Positions 43,606 to 55,578 of a stretch of 64,000 nt of DNA are shown one piece after another. Numbering within the stretch: position 1 is the stretch's first letter; each line of letters begins with the position of its first letter. A program made the translations under genes and the position numbers. The DNA comes from Bacteroidetes bacterium GWF2_40_14. GTDB taxonomy: Bacteria; Bacteroidota; Bacteroidia; Bacteroidales; UBA932. A model generated the notes under the pieces. The model was not told the DNA's origin. It saw only the letters and a program-made list of their open reading frames with translations, and made no database searches. The DNA lies in NCBI GenBank assembly GCA_001769195.1, contig MEOK01000038.1:135020-199019 (forward strand). The letters run 5' to 3'.

Positions 43606-44859
43606 TTAATCAAGGGATTTGTCCTGCATCTCCTCGCTCTTGTAAATACCTTTCTTCAGATTGGCAGCTATCTGGTCAAAAGCATTGAGGGTGTATTCAA
43701 CATCTTCAAGAGAGTGCATTGCTGTAGGAATGACTCTGAACATTATAACACCTTTTGGAACAACAGGATAGATTACACACGAGCAGAATATCCTATGGTT
43801 CTCCCTCAAATCGATCAGGATATTTGTAGCTTCAGCAACATTGCCTTCCAGAAAAATTGGTGTGACACAGGCTTCTGCCTTGCCAATGTTAAATCCTCTT
43901 TTTCTTAGGCCTTCCTGCATTGCTCTGGTTATTGTCCAAAGTTTCTCGCGAAGTTCGGGCATTGTCCTTATCATATCGAGACGCTTAAGGCAACCCTCAA
44001 CCAAAGGCATTGGTAGTGATTTTGCGTAAATCTGTGAACGAAGATTGTATCTTAGGTAGTTGATTATTGAAGTTGGTCCGGCAACAAAGCCCCCTATTGC
44101 AGCCATTGATTTTGCAAAAGCACCGAAATAGAGGTCAATCTCATCCATTACATTGTAGTGTTCCGAAGTTCCTCTGCCATCATTACCCATAACTCCAAAT
44201 CCATGAGCATCATCTATCAAAATTCTGAATTTGTATTTTTTCTTGAGCTCAACAATTTTGTCAAGAATTCCTAGGTCACCGGTCATGCCGTATACTCCCT
44301 CTGTAATGAGAAGGATTCCTCCTCCTGTCTCGGCAACAAGTTTTGATGCACGTTCCAGAGCCTTTTCGCATTTAACGATATCATTATGAGGATATACTAT
44401 TCTCTGACCCATATGAAGCCTTACACCATCCATTATACAGGCATGCGCCTCTGAGTCATATACTATAATATCGTGTCTGTTGACAAGGGCATCAATTGTA
44501 GAGACCATACCCTGGTAGCCGAAATTGAAAAGATACGCATCTTCTTTCTTTTCAAAATCTGCAAGTTCCCTTTCAAGTTGTTCGTGAAGCTTAGTTTGCC
44601 CCGACATCATTCTGGCACCCATAGGGTAGCCAAGTCCCCATTTTATGGTAGCTTCCGAATCTGCTTTTCTTACTTCAGGGTGATTAGCCAGACCAAGATA
44701 GTTGTTGAATGTCCAGGCAAGCACCTCTTTGCCGTTAAATATCATTCTGGGTTGAATCTGACCCTCAAGCTTAGGAAAAGTAAAATATCCGTGAGCTTTT
44801 ACTCTGTACTGTCCCAGAGGACCCCCTTCATCGTTGATGATTCTTTCAAAAATATCCAT
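43606..44859 (-). CDS. Alpha-oxoamine synthase family PLP enzyme, probable serine palmitoyltransferase
   Basis: 417 aa, ATG at 44859. Fold-type I PLP enzyme with SEAHACIMDG (stacking His), DDAHGFGVMG (Asp/His) and AFAKSMAAIGGFVAG (PLP Lys). The family contains 2-amino-3-ketobutyrate CoA ligase, serine palmitoyltransferase and cysteate acyltransferase of sulfonolipid synthesis. In Bacteroidota this type is mostly linked to sphingoid lipids. The adjacent SDR supports that role, with sulfonolipid (cysteate) synthesis as an alternative. It sits in a gyrB-M23-SPT-SDR group. Confidence 0.78.
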   Translation of the reverse strand: MDIFERIINDEGGPLGQYRVKAHGYFTFPKLEGQIQPRMIFNGKEVLAWTFNNYLGLANHPEVRKADSEATIKWGLGYPMGARMMSGQTKLHEQLERELADFEKKEDAYLFNFGYQGMVSTIDALVNRHDIIVYDSEAHACIMDGVRLHMGQRIVYPHNDIVKCEKALERASKLVAETGGGILLITEGVYGMTGDLGILDKIVELKKKYKFRILIDDAHGFGVMGNDGRGTSEHYNVMDEIDLYFGAFAKSMAAIGGFVAGPTSIINYLRYNLRSQIYAKSLPMPLVEGCLKRLDMIRTMPELREKLWTITRAMQEGLRKRGFNIGKAEACVTPIFLEGNVAEATNILIDLRENHRIFCSCVIYPVVPKGVIMFRVIPTAMHSLEDVEYTLNAFDQIAANLKKGIYKSEEMQDKSLD

Positions 44860-44870
44860 TGTATAAAAAA

Positions 44871-47772
<2,902 letters not shown>

Positions 47773-47793
47773 TCACTCTGTTATTAAAGAAAA

Positions 47794-47801
47794 CAAAGTT
47801 A
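47794..47801 (-). promoter_or_regulatory. Promoter -7 box of gyrB
   Basis: The minus strand reads TAACTTTG, an exact TAnnTTTG match, 27 bases upstream of the gyrB ATG. Confidence 0.6.
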
Positions 47802-47844
47802 AGGAAAATAGAGAAAAAAACCTAATAAATAAGATTACAGTTTA

Positions 47845-49665
47845 TCATAGTTTAAAGATGGCACCCACTCCGGCACCAATGCCCGGGCCGCCATAGTACA
47901 TGCTGTATAATTCGCAGGAATCAAGGATGTTATTTAATTTAAGATATAATGAAATCTTGTTATTTAATACATAGGTGACATCGAAGTTCAGAGTAGTAAA
48001 CCTGGACATAAATTCTGCCGTTGTATTTTGATCGCTGTCGTACGGATTGAAATAGAACAGGGTAGGGGTTTTGGATCTTAAATGCAAAGATGCTCCGAAA
48101 ACTATACGCTCTCTCCAGTTGTAGCGCCCGAAAGCCCTTAGTTCAAATGGGGAGTGATTATAAACTGTAGATGAGTCCTTATTTGTATAGTCGTTGTATT
48201 CAAAGCTCAGTCCCGACTCAAACGCCTCTGACTTCCAGGCAAACTCGCCCCCTGCGCAAAACTTATGCATATCCCCATAAGTGGCAATAAATGTGTTTCT
48301 TGGTCCATACCATATGTTCGTATAGTAAAACAGATTCATCTCCTTTACAAATCTGGTATAACCACCGTAGATATTATACGAGAATCTGTCCTTAACCTGA
48401 CCTTTGAATCCGGCTTTTACTATTAAAGGCTCTTCAGTGTTTTGAATGTCTAAATTAGGAGTTATCCAAGGGTTCTCAGACATTATATCCTGATAAGTAC
48501 GGAAGTGGTTTTTCCCATCTACCAGGGAGTAGAACCACAACCTGTTCTTTATAAGTTCGTAGCTTAAATTTCCTTTGAAAAATATGTTGAAAGCATCCAC
48601 AGATGGGTTGATGTACTTGTTAAGACGGACCCCTATTTCAAACAACCATCTGTTCTGGCTGAATGTATAGTATGGGTGGATTTCAAGATCAGACCTGTTA
48701 AAGCTTGTACTGTTTATTCCATTTGATGTCTGATACCTGAAAGCTACTGCGAATTTGTGGAATTTTGCAAAATTGTGACCTGCAACACCTCCCATATTGA
48801 GATAGGTTTCGTCAAAGTCTCTGAGAGAATTCATTACATTATATACAGGTGGAGTTGCGTACTTACCTCGGTCTCCCATATAGGTGTAACTCAGGTCGAG
48901 CCCGTAAAAAAATGTATTGGGTTTGCTATTGGTAGACCTTATATGGAACCTCCCCCTGAATTTGTCATATACATGCGACAATGAGTCCATCATATATGCA
49001 GATGTGAGAGTTCTTGGAAAGTGGGTGCTGTTTGGGTTTAAAACCATAAGTTCAACAGGCATCGTGTAGTCTGCTGCCTTAGGCTGATTGTAACCGTAGA
49101 AACTATGGAAATTCTTGTCGTAGTCTGCATCAATCCCAAGCTCTCCGGTTTTCCATTTGTAACCGAAGTTTAGACCAAGATTGTTCCTGGCAGAGGGGGC
49201 AGATACCTTCTGCTTGTCCCTTGTGGTATTCGGACCATCTACATTAACCAGTGGAACCTCACCCCAGAATGAGTTGTGTTTTCCGTATATGACAAGTGAA
49301 AGCGCAGAGGGGAGATTAGGTTGCAGATAAAGATCAAGATGAGGATTAAATGGATAGTTGAAACCAACATTGCCATAGAATACCGGGTATTTGACATTGG
49401 GATCCTTCTCAATCTGTGCCGAAGGGAGGGGAGAAAACTCATAAAGATCCTTGATAGGCTTTTCAAAAATTGAGTAATCGAAGATAAGGTTGAAATTTCC
49501 CACAGTGTCAGAAAACACAGTGTTAAGCCTGCTCTTCTGAATCTCCAGCAACTTTGCATCAAAATCACGTTTAACCTCAAGTGTTGGATCTATCTTTTGC
49601 TGAGAATATAACGTCACAGGAAGTGCTGCGGTGCAAAAAATCAATATTTTCAAGTATCTGCTCAT
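47845..49665 (-). CDS. Outer-membrane beta-barrel protein (TonB-receptor-like barrel without plug)
   Basis: 606 aa. The signal peptide ends near LYSQQ. The body is a series of amphipathic strands with Tyr/Phe-rich girdles (YNIYGGYTRFVKEMNLFYYT and others) and a terminal aromatic-proximal strand GAGVGAIFKL, as in outer-membrane barrels. The N-terminal plug and TonB box typical of TonB receptors are not seen. It follows a 1007-aa TPR protein by 11 bases, so the two are expected to work together at the outer membrane. Substrate unknown. Confidence 0.75.
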   Translation of the reverse strand: MSRYLKILIFCTAALPVTLYSQQKIDPTLEVKRDFDAKLLEIQKSRLNTVFSDTVGNFNLIFDYSIFEKPIKDLYEFSPLPSAQIEKDPNVKYPVFYGNVGFNYPFNPHLDLYLQPNLPSALSLVIYGKHNSFWGEVPLVNVDGPNTTRDKQKVSAPSARNNLGLNFGYKWKTGELGIDADYDKNFHSFYGYNQPKAADYTMPVELMVLNPNSTHFPRTLTSAYMMDSLSHVYDKFRGRFHIRSTNSKPNTFFYGLDLSYTYMGDRGKYATPPVYNVMNSLRDFDETYLNMGGVAGHNFAKFHKFAVAFRYQTSNGINSTSFNRSDLEIHPYYTFSQNRWLFEIGVRLNKYINPSVDAFNIFFKGNLSYELIKNRLWFYSLVDGKNHFRTYQDIMSENPWITPNLDIQNTEEPLIVKAGFKGQVKDRFSYNIYGGYTRFVKEMNLFYYTNIWYGPRNTFIATYGDMHKFCAGGEFAWKSEAFESGLSFEYNDYTNKDSSTVYNHSPFELRAFGRYNWRERIVFGASLHLRSKTPTLFYFNPYDSDQNTTAEFMSRFTTLNFDVTYVLNNKISLYLKLNNILDSCELYSMYYGGPGIGAGVGAIFKL

Positions 49666-49676
49666 AATCTCTCTGT

Positions 49677-52600
49677 TTATTTTGCTCTGTTTTCTATTTT
49701 GGATAACCTTAATTTTATTTGCTCAGCAATGTCATCTTTGCCTTTTTGCTTATAGGAGTCAAGTATGCTCTTGAATGTTGCCTCTGCCTGTGCCCAGTTT
49801 TCTCTCTCGGCGTAGCTGTCACCCAGAAGAATGAAGCTCTTTGCCAGCCAGTAAGTCTGAGGAGTGTCGGAGTCTGAAAAGGCAAACACCTCTTTTTCCA
49901 CAGAGGTAAAATCACCATTGTCAAATGTATTTGATATTAAAAGATATGTACATTCTGCTCCCTCAGGTGACATTTTGTTTTTTGACAACTCCCTCAAAAG
50001 TGGAAGTGCGCTTGATCTTTCTCCCAGAAGATAGTGCGATTTTGCCATTATATACTTAACTCGTAATTTATTGGTCTCATTAAGGTTAAGAATGTTTGCC
50101 CGCTGAGATTCTGCCAGTGCATTCTCATACTGACGCGACATAAAGAACGAGTTAATCTTACCCATTTGTGCCTCCATCTTGTTATTGTCGAGAAGAGCAA
50201 TGATTCCGAGAGTTGAATAGCCTTTAAGAGCTTGTTCATAGTCTTCCAGCTGATAAGAGATTCTCGCAAAATTAAGTGTGGCAAGTTCCGTAAAAGAACT
50301 CTCTCCCTTCTCCATTACCTTCATAAAAGCATCCCGTGCAAGTTCAGGCTTGCCAACCTTCATATACGAGTCTCCAAGATAAAAATATGCCTGAGAAATT
50401 TTGGTTCCATTGCCAAAACGACTTATAAATGACTGCAAAGAACTTACAGCGGCAGAGAAGTTGCCGGAAATGTACTGTTTTTCTGCAGAGTTGAAGATTA
50501 TTAGCTCCTTTTCATCTGTTGTCCTGGCCTTAGAGAGTCCAAGTTTGTCGAGGTAAGCTAGAAATTCCTCTGCATTACCCCTCTCCTGATAAATATTCTC
50601 CAACCCTGATATTGCACTTTGTGCTTCAGGTGAAAGAGGACTCTCTTCCAGTATTCGTTTGTAAAAATCTATAGCCTTGTCGCTCTCCTCTTGATTGATA
50701 CTTATCATGCCCATTTCCAGAAGCGCCTTTGAATAGTAGTGACTGTCCCTGTATACTTCACTTAGCTCCTGGAAATACACCATTGCCCCGCTGTTGTCGC
50801 CAGTCTGTACCAGAGTTCTACCCAATTCATAAAGGACCTCAGGGTGGTACTTTGTCTTTGATTGAGTTTCCAGGATAGACTTAAGTACATCGGTCTTATT
50901 CTTATCATCGCCAAGAAGCCCGTATGAGATAGCCATCTGATATTTGGCGTATGTCGACATTAAAATATCCTTATCAGAAATTTGGGAGAATACATCTACA
51001 GCACCCGAATAGTCCCTCTGCATGAAAAGACAATCGCCAAGTCTGAGTTTTGCCTCATTCCCGTAAGTTGTTTCAGCCCTGGGAGAGTTAAGATATTTTC
51101 TGAACCACTCTTCTGCCATTTTGAAGTTGGTAAGCTTAAAGTAGTTATAACCAAGATTATAGAGAGTGGTATAATATTCCGGAGTCTGCCTGAAGGGCAT
51201 GTCTCTGGTGGCAAGGTTGAGATTTATATCTGCAGATTTCTGAAATTGATTATCTCTGTATAATGACTCGGCAAGCCAGAAATTTGCAAGACTCTTCATA
51301 CGTGTATTGTAACCCGCATTTGCTACAGAGAGTTCGAAGTAAGGGATAGCATCCCTGAATCCACCCAGATTAACCAGTTGTATACCCCTAAGGAAGGATG
51401 CCTTCTGCAGATTAAGTAAGTCTCTTGATGTGGGCCTTTTGATTTTGGATAAGGCATCAACTGCCGATTTGTAATCCTGTGAAAGCAGATAATAACTTGC
51501 AATATAGTTCTGTATGTCATTGAATTTTGAATCAGGAGGTGTAAACTCTCTTAAATATTGCTGAAACCGGGTAATGTCAGAATTAAGGTCAAAAGAGAGC
51601 TTTGCATAATTGAAAAGAGCATCCTCTCTTATTAGCTGGTCAAACTGATATTCCGATGCTGTCTTGAAGGAAGCCAGAGCCATCTGTTTATTCTTTAATT
51701 CTACATAACAATGCCCAAGATGATAGTGGGCATTTTGTGAAAGACTGTCCTGCAACTCAGTTACCATTTTGAAAGACTCTATAGCAGAACCATAGTTCTT
51801 TAATTTATAAGAGATTATCGCTTGGTAATAAATGTCCTTCCTTGTCAGTTCTTCGCCTGACAGTGAGTATTTCTCAAAGTAGTACCGTGCTTTTTCTGTA
51901 TTGCCCATAGCGAAATATGCTTCTGACAGAATTCTTGCAGTCTTGTTTTTAAACTCCTGAGAGACTATCTCATAAACTTTGTTACCCTTATCCAATACAA
52001 CATCGAAGTTTTTTAGCATAAAGTTGGATTCCAGCTGATAAAACTGTGCAAGGGCAGAAAACCTGGGGTCATTCTCAATTCTTTTGAACATTTCAATTGC
52101 TTTTACAAAGCTTTTCTTCATGTAATAGATGTATGCCGAGTAATAGTATCCGGGGTTAGTGTATGATGAGTATGCACCTTTACAAACTTTGTCAAACTCA
52201 GAAAGTGCCCTCTCGAGATTCCCGTTTCTCATATAAGTGTAACCAAGTTTAAAGTCAAACTCAGTCTTGTTCTTCTTTATGAGATTGGCACTTGTTATTT
52301 TGTTGAGTACCTCCAGAGCTTTGTCAAATGAATTTTCATTTATGAAATATGTTGCATATTTCAGATATATGGTTTCAAGCTGGCTGGAAAAAGGGAAATT
52401 ATTCTCGTATTCTGTAACAATAGCATCAAGGTTAGGTTTATTTAATTCAATAGCTATAAGAGTTTTATATCCCCCTGCTTCGGCCCTTTTCACACTATTT
52501 ATCTCCCCACTTTGTTCAAGGGCCTTGTCAAATTCCAGGTCTGCTGCCTGATAAAGCGACTTAGAATAAAGTTCCACACCATTATTGTAATGTTCCGGAA

Positions 52601-52700
52601 ATTTATTTCCAATCTGTTGAGTAGCTGCCTTTTCTATTGTAAATAGAGAAATAAGTGCGAAAAAACATATTTTAGAACACCCTCTTATAAAAATATTCAT
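49677..52700 (-). CDS. Large tetratricopeptide-repeat exported protein
   Basis: 1007 aa with a signal peptide (IEKAATQQ). The protein is almost entirely TPR helices, more than 15 repeats with the W/L/G/Y/A/F/A/P spacing (for example PGYYYSAYIYYMKKSFVKAIEMFKRIEN and YYTTLYNLGYNYFKLTNFKMAEEWFR). TPR proteins scaffold complexes. It is paired with a downstream outer-membrane barrel and faces ftsE through a palindromic double promoter (52738-52754). No enzymatic domain. Confidence 0.88.
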   Translation of the reverse strand: MNIFIRGCSKICFFALISLFTIEKAATQQIGNKFPEHYNNGVELYSKSLYQAADLEFDKALEQSGEINSVKRAEAGGYKTLIAIELNKPNLDAIVTEYENNFPFSSQLETIYLKYATYFINENSFDKALEVLNKITSANLIKKNKTEFDFKLGYTYMRNGNLERALSEFDKVCKGAYSSYTNPGYYYSAYIYYMKKSFVKAIEMFKRIENDPRFSALAQFYQLESNFMLKNFDVVLDKGNKVYEIVSQEFKNKTARILSEAYFAMGNTEKARYYFEKYSLSGEELTRKDIYYQAIISYKLKNYGSAIESFKMVTELQDSLSQNAHYHLGHCYVELKNKQMALASFKTASEYQFDQLIREDALFNYAKLSFDLNSDITRFQQYLREFTPPDSKFNDIQNYIASYYLLSQDYKSAVDALSKIKRPTSRDLLNLQKASFLRGIQLVNLGGFRDAIPYFELSVANAGYNTRMKSLANFWLAESLYRDNQFQKSADINLNLATRDMPFRQTPEYYTTLYNLGYNYFKLTNFKMAEEWFRKYLNSPRAETTYGNEAKLRLGDCLFMQRDYSGAVDVFSQISDKDILMSTYAKYQMAISYGLLGDDKNKTDVLKSILETQSKTKYHPEVLYELGRTLVQTGDNSGAMVYFQELSEVYRDSHYYSKALLEMGMISINQEESDKAIDFYKRILEESPLSPEAQSAISGLENIYQERGNAEEFLAYLDKLGLSKARTTDEKELIIFNSAEKQYISGNFSAAVSSLQSFISRFGNGTKISQAYFYLGDSYMKVGKPELARDAFMKVMEKGESSFTELATLNFARISYQLEDYEQALKGYSTLGIIALLDNNKMEAQMGKINSFFMSRQYENALAESQRANILNLNETNKLRVKYIMAKSHYLLGERSSALPLLRELSKNKMSPEGAECTYLLISNTFDNGDFTSVEKEVFAFSDSDTPQTYWLAKSFILLGDSYAERENWAQAEATFKSILDSYKQKGKDDIAEQIKLRLSKIENRAK

Positions 52701-52737
52701 GTGATAAAATTATTTGTCTTATAATGTAATTAAGCTT

Positions 52738-52754
52738 CAAATTTAGTAAATTTG
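52738..52754. promoter_or_regulatory. Back-to-back divergent -7 boxes forming a 17-bp palindrome
   Basis: CAAATTTAGTAAATTTG: the minus strand reads TAAATTTG (52738-52745) for the TPR gene and the plus strand TAAATTTG (52747-52754) for ftsE. The two -7 boxes abut, so polymerase bound for one gene should exclude the other. Confidence 0.6.
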
Positions 52755-52774
52755 CAAGAATAAAGCCACAAATT

Positions 52775-53500
52775 ATGCAGCCCGAATTTGAGAAACCCCT
52801 TATTGAACTGGTAAATCTGGATATAGTTAAAGAGGAGAGTCTTATACTCGCCGATGTAACACTAACTGTTGTCCCTTCTGATCTTATCTATCTGGTTGGC
52901 AAAGTAGGCAGCGGAAAGACTTCACTTATCAAGACAATTATAGGAGAGGTTCGTGTCACACGAGGCCAGGCCAGGGTTGCCGGTTTTGATCTCAGAAAAA
53001 TCAAGGAGAGTCAGATTCCTCTTCTAAGAAGGAAGCTAGGAGTGGTCTTTCAGGATTTTCATCTGTTAAATGACCGTTCCGTATATGATAACCTAAAATT
53101 TGTCCTTCAATCAACCGGCAGAAAGGATAAAAAAGAGATCGACTGGATAATCAAGTCTAAACTGGAGAGTGTGGGTATGTATTTGAAATCACACAAAATG
53201 CCACATCAGCTCTCAGGAGGAGAACAACAACGTGTTGCCGTGGCCAGGGCCCTTCTCAACGACCCGCAGATTATTCTGGCAGATGAACCTACCGGGAACC
53301 TGGATACTGACTCTGCATTTGAATTCATGGAGTTGCTAATGAGAATTCACAAGGAGCAGGAGCCTGCAATTATTATGGCCACGCATAACAGGGCTCTTGT
53401 AAAAAGATATCCGGGCAAAGTCATGCTTTGCGAAAATCTTGTTTGTAAGGAGATTAACATGTCGCAGGAGATTGATTTCTCACAAATGCTGGATGATTGA
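52775..53500 (+). CDS. ftsE: FtsE-like ABC transporter ATP-binding protein
   Basis: 241 aa. Walker [10 protein letters not shown], signature [16 protein letters not shown], Walker [13 protein letters not shown], as in FtsE. FtsEX regulates peptidoglycan hydrolysis at division. FtsX is not adjacent here; the nearest downstream gene is nth. FtsE is the best match by length and by the [12 protein letters not shown] context, but a LolD-like protein is possible. Confidence 0.85.
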   Translation: MQPEFEKPLIELVNLDIVKEESLILADVTLTVVPSDLIYLVGKVGSGKTSLIKTIIGEVRVTRGQARVAGFDLRKIKESQIPLLRRKLGVVFQDFHLLNDRSVYDNLKFVLQSTGRKDKKEIDWIIKSKLESVGMYLKSHKMPHQLSGGEQQRVAVARALLNDPQIILADEPTGNLDTDSAFEFMELLMRIHKEQEPAIIMATHNRALVKRYPGKVMLCENLVCKEINMSQEIDFSQMLDD

Positions 53501-53507
53501 TAGTCCG

Positions 53508-54173
53508 ATGAAAAAAGGAGAACTTTACAAAAAGGTTATTGAGTGGTTCGAACAGAATATGCCCATTGCAGAGAGCGAACTTCATTTCGACAATCCATAC
53601 CAACTTGTAGTTTCTGTTATACTTTCTGCCCAATGTACAGATAAACGGGTAAACATTGTAACAAGAGAATTGTTCAGACAATACCCTGCCGTTAAGGATC
53701 TTGCAAAGGCCAGTGTTGAGGATATATTCAAAGTAATCTCTTCTGTCAGCTACCCTAACAATAAAAGCAAACATCTTGCAGGAATGGCAAAAATGCTTGT
53801 AGAGAGGTTTGATGCACAGGTGCCTTCAGATACGGATGCTCTTCAGATGCTGCCAGGAGTTGGGAGAAAAACTGCAAACGTGGTAGCATCAATAATTTAC
53901 AACAAACCAGTAATAGCTGTTGACACACATGTTTACAGGATTTCCAGAAGGCTTGGACTGTCGGATAAGACAACTCCGCTTGGCGTGGAACTGGACCTTA
54001 CAGAGAATATCCCAGAGGATAAAAGAGCCAAGGCACACCATTGGCTAATTCTTCACGGTAGATATGTATGTGTTGCCAGGAGACCGAAATGCGAAATCTG
54101 TGGGCTAAAGGATTTCTGCCTACATTATCATATTAATGGCGGTACTGATCTCCAGAAAGGTAGCCCCGGCTGA
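53508..54173 (+). CDS. nth: Endonuclease III
   Basis: 221 aa, ATG at 53508. A DNA glycosylase/AP lyase that removes oxidised pyrimidines. Helix-hairpin-helix MLPGVGRKTANVVAS with the catalytic Lys, catalytic Asp in AVDTHVYRIS, and the [4Fe-4S] motif C-x6-C-x2-C-x5-C (CVARRPKCEICGLKDFC). The 3' end overlaps the convergent pyk gene by 54 bp, which is long for Bacteria. Confidence 0.95.
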   Translation: MKKGELYKKVIEWFEQNMPIAESELHFDNPYQLVVSVILSAQCTDKRVNIVTRELFRQYPAVKDLAKASVEDIFKVISSVSYPNNKSKHLAGMAKMLVERFDAQVPSDTDALQMLPGVGRKTANVVASIIYNKPVIAVDTHVYRISRRLGLSDKTTPLGVELDLTENIPEDKRAKAHHWLILHGRYVCVARRPKCEICGLKDFCLHYHINGGTDLQKGSPG

Positions 54174-55538
54174 CGGTCCGAAACTTCCTCCGACAACTCC
54201 TATCATATCTTTCCTGTTAAAGCACTTGTCTTTAAGCAGGGTCTTAACTGAACTCTTTATAAAGTCGTCCTTACTGTCATAAATATTTATAAGGTAGCCG
54301 TACACTCCGTATGAAAGAGACAATTCCCTCATAACGTAATCTTTGTAGCATTTAGCATAGATAGGAACATTTGGTCTGAATGCAGATATATACCTTCCTG
54401 TCCTGCCGGTCATCGTATCAAAAACAATCGCCTTTATGGGTAGTTTGACAGTTGCATCGACAATGCCTTTTGCAAGTACTGCAGCAACAGGTTCAGAGAT
54501 GTCAATCATGTTCAGGTTTAGAAATGGCTCGTGCTGCTTCTCAATTTCAAGAGCTATTTTTGTCATTGTCTCTACAGCTTCAAGAGGATACTTTCCATTT
54601 GCTGTCTCACCGCTTAGCATAATTGCATCGGTACTTTGATATATGGCATTTGCTATGTCAGTTACCTCAGCCCTTGTTGGTCTGGGATGTTCAATCATAG
54701 AATGAAGCATCTGAGTTGCAATAATCACGGGCTTTTTTCTTGCCTGGCACTTCATTATTATGTCTCGTTGGATGGTAGGTATCTTCTGATATTCAATTTC
54801 CACACCAAGATCACCCCTGGCCACCATAACTCCATAGCAGTATGTGAGAATCTCGTCAATATTATTCACACCCTCCTGATTTTCAATTTTGGAAATAATC
54901 TTCAGGTGACTGTTGTGTTCATTGAGAATCTTCTGTACCGCCATAAGATCGTCTCTGTTTCTTACAAATGAGTGTGCAATGAAATCAAGATTATTCTCGA
55001 TTGCCCATAAAATGAACTCCCGGTCCTTGTCTGATATTGATGGGAGCTTAATATTCACATTAGGAACATTAAGGCTCTTTTTTCCGCTTATGATACCCTT
55101 GTTGTTCGCAACACATATCAGCCTTCCATCCTTTTTGCCGATTGTTGTAAGGGATATCTCTCCGTCATCTATAAGTATGTTAACACCGACAGGTACTTCA
55201 GCTACAAAATTGTAGTAATTGGTATATAGAAGCCCTTTGGTGGAGATGCCTTCTACATTGTCGGCAAACTCGACACTATCTCCGGCTTCAACAGTAAAAC
55301 CCTCGCTGTCATCCATCTTTGTTATTCTGATCTCAGGACCCTTTGTGTCAATAAGTATTGCTATCTTGTCAGAGACCTTTCTGACATTCTCTACTATCTT
55401 CAGTGAAGAATCTAGTGATGTATGAGCAGAATTGATTCTTACCACATTCATTCCGGCCTCATATAATGATTGAATAAACTCAGGATTGCATCTTCTGTCT
55501 GATATGGTGCAGATGATCTTGGTTTTCTTTTCGTGCAT
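54120..55538 (-). CDS. pyk: Pyruvate kinase
   Basis: 472 aa from the ATG at 55538; the longer frame at 55562 starts at TTG and overlaps the promoter. The family motifs KIICTISDRR, MNVVRINSAH, ISKIENQEGV, VMVARGDLGVEI (catalytic segment) and TRAEVTDIANAIYQSTDAIMLS are present. It makes pyruvate and ATP from phosphoenolpyruvate. Its promoter faces that of xerD. Confidence 0.96.
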   Translation of the reverse strand: MHEKKTKIICTISDRRCNPEFIQSLYEAGMNVVRINSAHTSLDSSLKIVENVRKVSDKIAILIDTKGPEIRITKMDDSEGFTVEAGDSVEFADNVEGISTKGLLYTNYYNFVAEVPVGVNILIDDGEISLTTIGKKDGRLICVANNKGIISGKKSLNVPNVNIKLPSISDKDREFILWAIENNLDFIAHSFVRNRDDLMAVQKILNEHNSHLKIISKIENQEGVNNIDEILTYCYGVMVARGDLGVEIEYQKIPTIQRDIIMKCQARKKPVIIATQMLHSMIEHPRPTRAEVTDIANAIYQSTDAIMLSGETANGKYPLEAVETMTKIALEIEKQHEPFLNLNMIDISEPVAAVLAKGIVDATVKLPIKAIVFDTMTGRTGRYISAFRPNVPIYAKCYKDYVMRELSLSYGVYGYLINIYDSKDDFIKSSVKTLLKDKCFNRKDMIGVVGGSFGPSAGATFLEISTAINMIM

Positions 55539-55546
55539 AATTGTAT

Positions 55547-55567
55547 TAGTTTTGTTCTGCAAAAGTA
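55547..55567. promoter_or_regulatory. Overlapping face-to-face promoters of xerD and pyk
   Basis: The plus strand has TAGTTTTG at 55547-55554 (xerD). The minus strand has TACTTTTG at 55560-55567 (pyk). They form an inverted repeat around TTCTG. The expected start sites (about 55561 and 55553) make the 5' ends overlap by about 9 nt. Both give leaders of 15-18 nt to the chosen start codons. Confidence 0.6.
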
Positions 55568-55578
55568 ATTCATTTTAT

